64,000 nucleotides of DNA. Source: Auanema rhodensis. Taxonomy: Eukaryota > Nematoda > Chromadorea > Rhabditida > Rhabditidae. Positions 1 through 10,577 of the stretch are shown here, piece by piece (the stretch's first letter is position 1; the number at the start of each line of letters is the position of its first letter). The notes beneath the pieces are model-generated. The model had not been told where the DNA came from and ran no database searches. It worked only from the letters and a program-made list of their open reading frames with translations. Position numbers and translations under genes: made by a program. The stretch spans positions 2,294,001-2,358,000 of the forward strand of contig OZ059896.1 of assembly GCA_964057225.1 (NCBI GenBank), given 5' to 3'.

Positions 1-105
1 ACTATACTACATGGAGAAACGCTCAATACAAAAATTAGTTATGATCGTTTGAAAAATGATGCATTAGTGTATGTTGAGTTTCCATGTACACTCAACAATG
101 CTTCC

Positions 106-184
106 AAAAACATTTTGACAAAAATTTTCCCGAAAAATTTCAAAATAATTTCACAAAAAGTAGATGTTCTTAGATTCCTTTTTT
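106..184. other. Phased A/T tracts, possible curved DNA (representative)
   Basis: Runs of A or T of 4-6 bases are centred near 108, 114, 124, 137, 157 and 181, with intervals mostly of 10-13 bases or multiples of that. Such spacing near the helical repeat is associated with intrinsic bending, which is known for many satellite DNAs. The tracts recur in every monomer. Curvature itself was not computed. Confidence 0.5.
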
Positions 185-1101
185 CAAGACAAAGACGATG
201 GACAATGTTATTCAACGAAAAAATTAAATCTTCAGGGTGAAAATTGAGGATATAAGTGTGAACCTATATCAGTTGATATCTCGGTTCATTTTTAAGCTAG
301 CGCAAATCTGATAACACAGATCGACGCAGCTTAAAAATCCGCATCGAATGCACTATACTACATGGAGAAACGCTCAATACAAAAATTAGTTATGATCGTT
401 TGAAAAATGATGCATTAGTGTATGTTGAGTTTCCATGTACACTCAACAATGCTTCCAAAAACATTTTGACAAAAATTTTCCCAAAAAATTTCAAAATAAT
501 TTCACAAAAAGTAGATGTTTTTAGATTCCTTTTTTCAAGACAAAGACGATGGACAATGTTATTCAACGAAAAAATTAAATCTTCAGGGTGAAAATCGAGG
601 ATATAAGTGTGAACCTATATCAGTTGATATCTCGGTTCATTTTTAAGCTAGCGCAAATCTGATAACACAGATCGACGCAGCTTAAAAATCCGCATCGAAT
701 GTACTATACTATATTAAGAAACGCTCAATACAAAAATTAGTTATGATTGTTTGAAAAATGATGCATTAGTGTATGTTGAGTTTCCATGTACACTCAACAT
801 TGCTTCCAAAAACATTTTGACAAACATTTTCCCGAAAAATTTCAGAATAAATTTACAAAAAGTAGATGTTTTTAGATTCCTTTTTTCAAGACAAAGACGA
901 TGGACATTGTCATTCAACAAAAAAATTAATTCTTCACGGTGAAAATCGAGGATATAAGTGTGAACCTATATAAGTTGATATCTCGGTTCATTTTTAAGCT
1001 AGCGCAAATCTGATAACACAGATCGACGCAGCTTAAAAATCCGCATCGAATGCACTATACTACATTAAGAAACGCTCAATACAAAAATTAGTTATGATCG
1101 T

Positions 1102-1452
1102 TTGAAAAATGATGCATTAGTGTATGTTGAGTTTCCATGTACACACAACATTGCTTCCAAAAACATTTTGACAAAAATTTTCCCGAAAAATTTCAAAATA
1201 ATTTTACAAAAAGTAGATGTTTTTAGATTTCTTTTTTCAAGACAAAGACGATGGACATTGTCATTCAACAAAAAAATTAAATCTTCACAGTGAAAATCGA
1301 GGATATAAGTGTGAACCTATATCAGTTGATATCTCGGTGCATTTTTAAGCTAGCGCAAATCTGATAACACAGATCGACGCAGCTTAAAAATCCGCATCGA
1401 ATGCACTATACTATATTAAGCAACGCTCAATACAAAAATTAGTTATGATCGT
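1102..1452 (+). repeat. Representative block-A monomer (351 bp), anatomy
   Basis: One period, counted from the TTG anchor. The first 60 bases hold ATGCATTAG (an NsiI site) and the TGTACAC region. Next comes a stretch of about 80 bases with short A and T tracts around TTTTCCCGAAAAATTTC and CACAAAAAGTAGATG, and then the CAAGACAAAGACGATGGACA segment. The right third holds GATATAAG, the ATATCAGTTGATAT dyad, and the large hairpin with the GCTAGC (NheI) site at its base. The unit closes with the variable head CACTATACTACAT..AAACGCTCAATAC, where most subfamily markers lie. The monomer boundary is arbitrary because the array is circularly permutable. Confidence 0.9.
1334..1400. other. Large imperfect hairpin in each monomer (representative)
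   Basis: The left arm TCGGTGC (1334-1340) plus ATTTTTAAGCT (1341-1351) faces the right arm AGCTTAAAAAT (1381-1391) plus GCATCGA (1394-1400). The 11-base arms are exact reverse complements, and the outer seven pair with one G-T wobble after a two-base CC bulge. Inside, GCG pairs with CGC, then ATCTG with CAGAT around the loop ATAACA. That gives about 26 pairs in total. The element recurs once per 351 bases through the whole array. Common variants such as CATTTTCAAG break one pair. AACATAGATC and AAAAGTCC turn pairs into G-T wobbles. I infer a possible cruciform, transcript hairpin or dimeric protein site; no known family is matched. Confidence 0.82.
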
Positions 1453-3520
1453 TTGAAAAATGATGCATTAGTGTATGTTGAGTTTCCATGTACACTCAAC
1501 ATTGCTTCCAAAAACATTTTGACAAAAATTTTCCCGAAAAATTTCAAAATAATTTCACAAAAAGTAGATGTTTTTAGATTCCTTTTTTCAAGACAAAGAC
1601 GATGGACATTGTTATTCAACAAAAAAATTAATTCTTCACGGTGAAAATCGAGGATATAAGTGTGAACTTATATCAGATGATATCTCGGTGCATTTTCAAG
1701 CTAGCGCAAATCTGATAACACAGATCGACGCAGCTTAAAAATCCGCATCGAATGCACTATACTACATGGAGAAACGCTCAATACAAAAATTAGTTATGAT
1801 CGTTTGAAAAATGATGCATTAGTGTATGTTGAGTTTCCATGTACACTCAACAATGCTTCCAAAAACATTTTGACAAAAATTTTCCCGAAAAAATTCAAAA
1901 TAATTTCACAAAAAGTAGATGTTTTTAGATTCCTTTTTTCAAGACAAATACGATGGACATTGTTATTCAACAAAAAAATTAATTCTTCACGGTGAAAATC
2001 GAGGATATAAGTGTGAACCTATATCAGTTGATATCTCGGTGCATTTTCAAGCTAGCGCAAATCTGATAACACAGATCGACGCAGCTTAAAAATCCGCATC
2101 GAATGCACTATACTACATGGAGAAACGCTCAATACAAAAATTAGTTATGATCGTTTGAAAAATGATGCATTAGTGTATGTTGAGTTTCCATGTACACTCA
2201 ACAATGCTTCCAAAAACATTTTGACAAAAATTTTCCCGAAAAATTTCAAAATAATTTCACAAAAAGTAGATGTTCTTAGATTCCTTTCTTCAAGACAAAG
2301 ACGATGGACAATGTTATTCAACGAAAAAATTAAATCTTCAGGGTGAAAATTGAGGATATAAGTGTGAACCTATATCAGTTGATATCTCGGTTCATTTTTA
2401 AGCTAGCGCAAATCTGATAACACAGATCGACGCAGCTTAAAAATCCGCATCGAATGCACTATACTACATGGAGAAACGCTCAATACAAAAATTAGTTATG
2501 ATCGTTTGAAAAATGATGCATTAGTGTATGTTGAGTTTCCATGTACACTCAACATTGCTTCCAAAAACATTTTGACAAAAATTTTCCCGAAAAATTTCAA
2601 AATAATTTCACAAAAAGTAGATGTTTTTAGATTCCTTTTTTCAAGACAAAGACGATGGACATTGTTATTCAACAAAAAAATTAATTCTTCACGGTGAAAA
2701 TCGAGGATATAAGTGTGAACCTATATCAGTTGATATCTCGGTGCATTTTCAAGCTAGCGCAAATCTGATAACACAGATCGACGCAGCTTAAAAATCCGCA
2801 TCGAATGCACTATACTACATGGAGAAACGCTCAATACAAAAATTAGTTATGATCGTTTGAAAAATGATGCATTAGTGTATGTTGAGTTTCCATGTACACT
2901 CAACAATGCTTCCAAAAACATTTTGACAAAAATTTTCCCGAAAAATTTCAAAATAATTTCACAAAAAGTAGATGTTCTTAGATTCCTTTTTTCAAGACAA
3001 AGACGATGGACAATGTTATTCAACGAAAAAATTAAATCTTCAGGGTGAAAATTGAGGATATAAGTGTGAACCTATATCAGTTGATATCTCGGTTCATTTT
3101 TAAGCTAGCGCAAATCTGATAACACAGATCGACGCAGCTTAAAAATCCGCATCGAATGCACTATACTACATGGAGAAACGCTCAATACAAAAATTAGTTA
3201 TGATCGTTTGAAAAATGATGCATTAGTGTATGTTGAGTTTCCATGTACACTCAACATTGCTTCCAAAAACATTTTGACAAAAATTTTCCCGAAAAATTTC
3301 AAAATAATTTCACAAAAAGTAGATGTTTTTAGATTCCTTTTTTCAAGACAAAGACGATGGACATTGTTATTCAACAAAAAAATTAATTCTTCACGGTGAA
3401 AATCGAGGATATAAGTGTGAACTTATATCAGATGATATCTCGGTGCATTTTCAAGCTAGCGCAAATCTGATAACACAGATCGACGCAGCTTAAAAATCCG
3501 CATCGAATGCACTATACTAC

Positions 3521-3750
3521 ATTGAGGAAAGCTTAATACAAAAATTAGTTATGATTGTTTGAAAAATGATGCATTAGTGTATGTTGAGTTTCCATGTACA
3601 CTCAAAATTGCTTCCAAAAACATTTTGACAAAAATTTTTTCGAAAAATTTCAAAATAATTTAGCAAAAAGTAGATGTTTTTAGATTCCTTCTTTCAAGGC
3701 AAAAACGATGGACATTGTTATTCAACAAAAAAATTAATTCTTCACGGTGA
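3521..3750 (+). repeat. B/A chimeric monomer inside block A
   Basis: From the head CATTGAGGAAAGCTTAAT (about 3520) through TTTTTTCGAAAA, TTTAGCAAAAAG and CAAGGCAAAAACG (to about 3710), this monomer has block-B states. From CATTGTTATTCAACAAAA onward, through TCTTCACGGTG and GAACCTATATC, it has block-A states. The switch lies within roughly 3710-3723. The TAG at 3661-3663 is the block-B stop. It is the only monomer in the first 36 kb with this B-type body, which fits a short conversion or exchange tract between the two subfamilies. Confidence 0.85.
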
Positions 3751-3909
3751 AAATCGAGGATATAAGTGTGAACCTATATCAGTTGATATCTCGGTTCATT
3801 TTTAAGCTAGCGCAAATCTGATAACACAGATCGACGCAGCTTAAAAATCCGCATCGAATGCACTATACTATATTAAGAAACGCTCAATACAAAAATTAGT
3901 TATGATTGT

Positions 3910-4961
3910 TTGAAAAATGATGCATTAGTGTATGTTGAGTTTCCATGTACACTCAACATTGCTTCCAAAAACATTTTGACAAACATTTTCCCGAAAAATT
4001 TCAGAATAAATTTACAAAAAGTAGATGTTTTTAGATTCCTTTTTTCAAGACAAAGACGATGGACATTGTCATTCAACAAAAAAATTAATTCTTCACGGTG
4101 AAAATCGAGGATATAAGTGTGAACCTATATAAGTTGATATCTCGGTTCATTTTTAAGCTAGCGCAAATCTGATAACACAGATCGACGCAGCTTAAAAATC
4201 CGCATCGAATGCACTATACTACATTAAGAAACGCTCAATACAAAAATTAGTTATGATCGTTTGAAAAATGATGCATTAGTGTATGTTGAGTTTCCATGTA
4301 CACACAACATTGCTTCCAAAAACATTTTGACAAAAATTTTCCCGAAAAATTTCAAAATAATTTTACAAAAAGTAGATGTTTTTAGATTTCTTTTTTCAAG
4401 ACAAAGACGATGGACATTGTCATTCAACAAAAAAATTAAATCTTCACAGTGAAAATCGAGGATATAAGTGTGAACCTATATCAGTTGATATCTCGGTGCA
4501 TTTTTAAGCTAGCGCAAATCTGATAACACAGATCGACGCAGCTTAAAAATCCGCATCGAATGCACTATACTACATTAAGCAACGCTCAATACAAAAATTA
4601 GTTATGATCGTTTGAAAAATGATGCATTAGTGTATGTTGAGTTTCCATGTACACTCAACATTGCTTCCAAAAACATTTTGACAAAAATTTTCCCGAAAAA
4701 TTTCAAAATAATTTCACAAAAAGTAGATGTTTTTAGATTCCTTTTTTCAAGACAAAGACGATGGACATTGTTATTCAACAAAAAAGTAATTCTTCACGGT
4801 GAAAATCGAGGATATAAGTGTGAACTTATATCAGATGATATCTCGGTGCATTTTCAAGCTAGCGCAAATCTGATAACACAGATCGACGCAGCTTAAAAAT
4901 CCGCATCGAATGCACTATACTACATGGAGAAACGCTCAATACAAAAATTAGTTATGATCGT
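3910..4961 (+). repeat. Three-monomer cassette, copy 2
   Basis: This trio matches the private variants of 751-1803. It differs in having a one-base-shorter third monomer and a CTACATTAAGC head where copy 1 has CTATATTAAGC. The shared markers imply duplication by unequal exchange or conversion, followed by a small deletion in this copy. Confidence 0.8.
4612..4961 (+). repeat. 350-bp monomer with a one-base deletion
   Basis: The next anchor comes 350 bases later instead of 351. The change is near 4786, where AAAAAAGTAATTC stands in place of AAAAAAATTAATTC (one base lost plus one substitution). As a side effect the frame from the TTG at 4612 runs on to 4896 (94 codons), which is an accident of the frameshift and not evidence for a gene. 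Confidence 0.9.
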
Positions 4962-5312
4962 TTGAAAAATGATGCATTAGTGTATGTTGAGTTTCCATGT
5001 ACACTCAACAATGCTTCCAAAAACATTTTGACAAAAATTTTCCCGAAAAATTTCAAAATAATTTTACAAAAAGTAGATGTTTTTAGATTCCTTTTTTCAA
5101 GACAAAGACGATGGACAATGTTATTCAACGAAAAAATTAAATCTTCAGGGTGAAAATCGAGGATATAAGTGTGAACCTATATCAGTTGATATCTCGGTGC
5201 ATTTTCAAGCTAGCGCAAATCTGATAACACAGATCGACGCAGCTTAAAAATCCGCATCGAATGCACTATACTACATGGAGAAACGCTCAATACAAAAATT
5301 AGTTATGATCGT

Positions 5313-8300
5313 TTGAAAAATGATGCATTAGTGTATGTTGAGTTTCCATGTACACTCAACAATGCTTCCAAAAACATTTTGACAAAAATTTTCCCGTAAA
5401 ATTTCAAAATAATTTCACAAAAAGTAGATGTTTTTAGATTCCTTTTTTCAAGACAAAGACGATGGACATTGTTATTCAACAAAAAAATTAATTCTTCACT
5501 ATGAAAATCGAGGATATAAGTGTGAACCTATATCAGTTGATATCTCGGTGCATTTTCAAGCTAGCGCAAATCTGATAACACAGATCGACGCAGCTTAAAA
5601 ATCCGCATCGAATGCACTATACTACATGGAGAAACGCTCAATACAAAAATTAGTTATGATCGTTTGAAAAATGATGCATTAGTGTATGTTGAGTTTCCAT
5701 GTACACTCAACAATGCTTCCAAAAACATTTTGACAAAAATTTTCACGAAAAATTTCAAAATAATTTCACAAAAAGTAGATGTTTTTAGATTCCTTTTTTC
5801 AATACAAAGACGATGGACATTGTTATTCAACAAAAAAATTAATTCTTCACGGTGAAAATCGAGGATATAAGTGTGAACCTATATCAGTTGATATCTCGGT
5901 TCATTTTCAAGCTAGCGCAAATCTGATAACACAGATCGACGCAGCTTAAAAATCCGCATCGAATGCACTATACTAGATGGAGAAACGCTCAATACAAAAA
6001 TTAGTTATGATCGTTTGAAAAATGATGCATTAGTGTATGTTGAGTTTCCATGTACACTCAACAATGCTTCCAAAAACATTTTGACAAACATTTTCACGAA
6101 AAATTTCAAAATAATTTCACAAAAAGTAGATGTTTTTAGATTCCTTTTTTCAAGACAAAGACGATGGACATTGTTATTCAACAAAAAAATTAATTCTTCA
6201 CGGTGAAAATCGAGGATATAAGTGTGAACCTATATCAGTTGATATCTCGGTGCATTTTTAAGCTAGCGCAAATCTGATAACACAGATCGACGCAGCTTAA
6301 AAATCCGCATCGAATGCACTATACTACATGGAGAAACGCTCAATACAAAAATTAGTTATGATCGTTTGAAAAATGATGCATTAGTGTATGTTGAGTTTCC
6401 ATGTACACTCAACAATGCTTCCAAAAACATTTTGACAAAAATTTTCCCGAAAAATTTCAAAATAATTTCACAAAAAGTAGATGTTTTTAGATTCATTTTT
6501 TCAAGACAAAGACGATGGACAATGTTATTCAACGAAAAAATTAAATCTTCAGGGTGAAAATCGAGGATATAAGTGTGAACCTATATCAGTTGATATCTCG
6601 GTGCATTTTCAAGCTAGCGCAAATCTGATAACACAGATCGACGCAGCTTAAAAATCCGCATCGAATGCACTATACTACATGGAGAAACGCTCAATACAAA
6701 AATTAGTTATGATCGTTTGAAAAATGATGCATTAGTGTATGTTGAGTTTCCATGTACACTCAACAATGCTTCCAAAAACATTTTGACAAAAATTTTCCCG
6801 TAAAATTTCAAAATAATTTCACAAAAAGTAGATGTTTTTAGATTCCTTTTTTCAAGACAAAGACGATGGACATTGTTATTCAACAAAAAAATTAATTCTT
6901 CACTATGAAAATCGAGGATATAAGTGTGAACCTATATCAGTTGATATCTCGGTGCATTTTCAAGCTAGCGCAAATCTGATAACACAGATCGACGCAGCTT
7001 AAAAATCCGCATCGAATGCACTATACTACATGGAGAAACGCTCAATACAAAAATTAGTTATGATCGTTTGAAAAATGATGCATTAGTGTATGTTGAGTTT
7101 CCATGTACACTCAACAATGCTTCCAAAAACATTTTGACAAAAATTTTCACGAAAAATTTCAAAATAATTTCACAAAAAGTAGATGTTTTTAGATTCCTTT
7201 TTTCAATACAAAGACGATGGACATTGTTATTCAACAAAAAAATTAATTCTTCACGGTGAAAATCGAGGATATAAGTGTGAACCTATATCAGTTGATATCT
7301 CGGTTCATTTTCAAGCTAGCGCAAATCTGATAACACAGATCGACGCAGCTTAAAAATCCGCATCGAATGCACTATACTAGATGGAGAAACGCTCAATACA
7401 AAAATTAGTTATGATCGTTTGAAAAATGATGCATTAGTGTATGTTGAGTTTCCATGTACACTCAACAATGCTTCCAAAAACATTTTGACAAACATTTTCA
7501 CGAAAAATTTCAAAATAATTTCACAAAAAGTAGATGTTTTTAGATTCCTTTTTTCAAGACAAAGACGATGGACATTGTTATTCAACAAAAAAATTAATTC
7601 TTCACGGTGAAAATCGAGGATATAAGTGTGAACCTATATCAGTTGATATCTCGGTGCATTTTTAAGCTAGCGCAAATCTGATAACACAGATCGACGCAGC
7701 TTAAAAATCCGCATCGAATGCACTATACTACATGGAGAAACGCTCAATACAAAAATTAGTTATGATCGTTTGAAAAATGATGCATTAGTGTATGTTGAGT
7801 TTCCATGTACACTCAACAATGCTTCCAAAAACATTTTGACAAAAATTTTCACGAAAAATTTCAAAATAATTTCACAAAAAGTAGATGTTTTTAGATTCCT
7901 TTTTTCAAGACAAAGACGATGGACAATGTTATTCAACGAAAAAATTAAATCTTCAGGGTGAAAATCGAGGATATAAGTGTGAACCTATATCAGTTGATAT
8001 CTCGGTGCATTTTCAAGCTAGCGCAAATCTGATAACACAGATCGACGCAGCTTAAAAATCCGCATCGAATGCACTATACTACATGGAGAAACGCTCAATA
8101 CAAAAATTAGTTATGATCGTTTGAAAAATGATGCATTAGTGTATGTTGAGTTTCCATGTACACTCAACAATGCTTCCAAAAACATTTTGACAAAAATTTT
8201 CCCGTAAAATTTCAAAATAATTTCACAAAAAGTAGATGTTTTTAGATTCCTTTTTTCAAGACAAAGACGATGGACATTGTTATTCAACAAAAAAATTAAT

Positions 8301-10577
8301 TCTTCACTATGAAAATCGAGGATATAAGTGTGAACCTATATCAGTTGATATCTCGGTGCATTTTCAAGCTAGCGCAAATCTGATAACACAGATCGACGCA
8401 GCTTAAAAATCCGCATCGAATGCACTATACTACATGGAGAAACGCTCAATACAAAAATTAGTTATGATCGTTTGAAAAATGATGCATTAGTGTATGTTGA
8501 GTTTCCATGTACACTCAACAATGCTTCCAAAAACATTTTGACAAAAATTTTCACGAAAAATTTCAAAATAATTTCACAAAAAGTAGATGTTTTTAGATTC
8601 CTTTTTTCAATACAAAGACGATGGACATTGTTATTCAACAAAAAAATTAATTCTTCACGGTGAAAATCGAGGATATAAGTGTGAACCTATATCAGTTGAT
8701 ATCTCGGTTCATTTTCAAGCTAGCGCAAATCTGATAACACAGATCGACGCAGCTTAAAAATCCGCATCGAATGCACTATACTAGATGGAGAAACGCTCAA
8801 TACAAAAATTAGTTATGATCGTTTGAAAAATGATGCATTAGTGTATGTTGAGTTTCCATGTACACTCAACAATGCTTCCAAAAACATTTTGACAAACATT
8901 TTCACGAAAAATTTCAAAATAATTTCACAAAAAGTAGATGTTTTTAGATTCCTTTTTTCAAGACAAAGACGATGGACATTGTTATTCAACAAAAAAATTA
9001 ATTCTTCACGGTGAAAATCGAGGATATAAGTGTGAACCTATATCAGTTGATATCTCGGTGCATTTTTAAGCTAGCGCAAATCTGATAACACAGATCGACG
9101 CAGCTTAAAAATCCGCATCGAATGCACTATACTACATGGAGAAACGCTCAATACAAAAATTAGTTATGATCGTTTGAAAAATGATGCATTAGTGTATGTT
9201 GAGTTTCCATGTACACTCAACAATGCTTCCAAAAACATTTTGACAAAAATTTTCCCGAAAAATTTCAAAATAATTTCACAAAAAGTAGATGTTTTTAGAT
9301 TCATTTTTTCAAGACAAAGACGATGGACAATGTTATTCAACGAAAAAATTAAATCTTCAGGGTGAAAATCGAGGATATAAGTGTGAACCTATATCAGTTG
9401 ATATCTCGGTGCATTTTCAAGCTAGCGCAAATCTGATAACACAGATCGACGCAGCTTAAAAATCCGCATCGAATGCACTATACTACATGGAGAAACGCTC
9501 AATACAAAAATTAGTTATGATCGTTTGAAAAATGATGCATTAGTGTATGTTGAGTTTCCATGTACACTCAACAATGCTTCCAAAAACATTTTGACAAAAA
9601 TTTTCCCGTAAAATTTCAAAATAATTTCACAAAAAGTAGATGTTTTTAGATTCCTTTTTTCAAGACAAAGACGATGGACATTGTTATTCAACAAAAAAAT
9701 TAATTCTTCACTATGAAAATCGAGGATATAAGTGTGAACCTATATCAGTTGATATCTCGGTGCATTTTCAAGCTAGCGCAAATCTGATAACACAGATCGA
9801 CGCAGCTTAAAAATCCGCATCGAATGCACTATACTACATGGAGAAACGCTCAATACAAAAATTAGTTATGATCGTTTGAAAAATGATGCATTAGTGTATG
9901 TTGAGTTTCCATGTACACTCAACAATGCTTCCAAAAACATTTTGACAAAAATTTTCACGAAAAATTTCAAAATAATTTCACAAAAAGTAGATGTTTTTAG
10001 ATTCCTTTTTTTAATACAAAGACGATGGACATTGTTATTCAACAAAAAAATTAATTCTTCACGGTGAAAATCGAGGATATAAGTGTGAACCTATATCAGT
10101 TGATATCTCGGTTCATTTTCAAGCTAGCGCAAATCTGATAACACAGATCGACGCAGCTTAAAAATCCGCATCGAATGCACTATACTAGATGGAGAAACGC
10201 TCAATACAAAAATTAGTTATGATCGTTTGAAAAATGATGCATTAGTGTATGTTGAGTTTCCATGTACACTCAACAATGCTTCCAAAAACATTTTGACAAA
10301 CATTTTCACGAAAAATTTCAAAATAATTTCACAAAAAGTAGATGTTTTTAGATTCCTTTTTTCAATACAAAGACGATGGACATTGTTATTCAACAAAAAA
10401 ATTAATTCTTCACGGTGAAAATCGAGGATATAAGTGTGAACCTATATCAGTTGATATCTCGGTTCATTTTCAAGCTAGCGCAAATCTGATAACACAGATC
10501 GACGCAGCTTAAAAATCCGCATCGAATGCACTATACTAGATGGAGAAACGCTCAATACAAAAATTAGTTATGATCGT
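5313..10577 (+). repeat. Tetrameric higher-order repeat (1404 bp unit)
   Basis: Four monomer types recur in fixed order. Type 1 (5313, 6717, 8121, 9525) has CCCGTAAAAT and CTTCACTATG. Type 2 (5664, 7068, 8472, 9876) has TTTCACGAAAA, CAATACAAAGACG and a CTAGATGGAG following head. Type 3 (6015, 7419, 8823, 10227) has ACAAACATTTTCACG. Type 4 (6366, 7770, 9174) has the GACAATGTTATTCAACGAAA form. The fourth copy is truncated: its type-4 slot at 10578 holds the first monomer of the next HOR. Type 4 also carries GATTCATTTTTTC at 6366 and 9174 but not at 7770, hinting at a nested eight-monomer (2808 bp) duplication. Confidence 0.92.

Larger units (their letters stand above)
751..1803 (+). repeat. Three-monomer cassette, copy 1
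   Basis: These three consecutive monomers share private variants with the trio at 3910-4961, 3159 bp (nine monomers) downstream. The variants are CAGAATAAATTTAC with TATATAAGTTGATATC in the first, TACACACAACATTG and TCTTCACAGTG in the second, and the AAGCAACGCTC head with TATCAGATGATATC in the third. The flanking monomers do not match between the two places, so this is a local segmental copy and not part of a regular HOR. Confidence 0.8.

Noticed and set aside
119-150. CENP-B box
   Set aside because: CCCGAAAAATTTCAA shares CCCG with the reverse-complement box but misses three of the nine essential positions. Block B also loses CCCG.
251-258. TATA-like box (TATAAGTG) as a promoter
   Set aside because: The motif recurs in every monomer as part of the GATATAAG hairpin. 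No initiator or transcript evidence can be seen from sequence, and such short AT-rich matches are expected here.
299-328. Pol III internal promoter (A-box-like TAGCGCAAATCTG, B-box-like GATCGACGC)
   Set aside because: Both fit loose consensus patterns, but they lie only about 20 bases apart, closer than in tRNA-type promoters. They also overlap the hairpin arms, which explain the sequence better. No tRNA fold is visible.
288-338. Terminal inverted repeats of a small transposon
   Set aside because: The ATTTTTAAGCT/AGCTTAAAAAT arms are only 29 bases apart, show no target-site duplication, and occur in each monomer in phase, so this is an internal hairpin and not an element.
295-350. Hammerhead ribozyme
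   Set aside because: CTGATAA near the loop resembles CTGATGA, but that core, a matching GAAA segment and a cleavage triplet in the right three-stem layout are not found.
4612-4896. A 94-codon open frame
   Set aside because: It results from a one-base deletion plus a substitution that shift the frame into the hairpin region. It occurs in one monomer only and has no ATG start.
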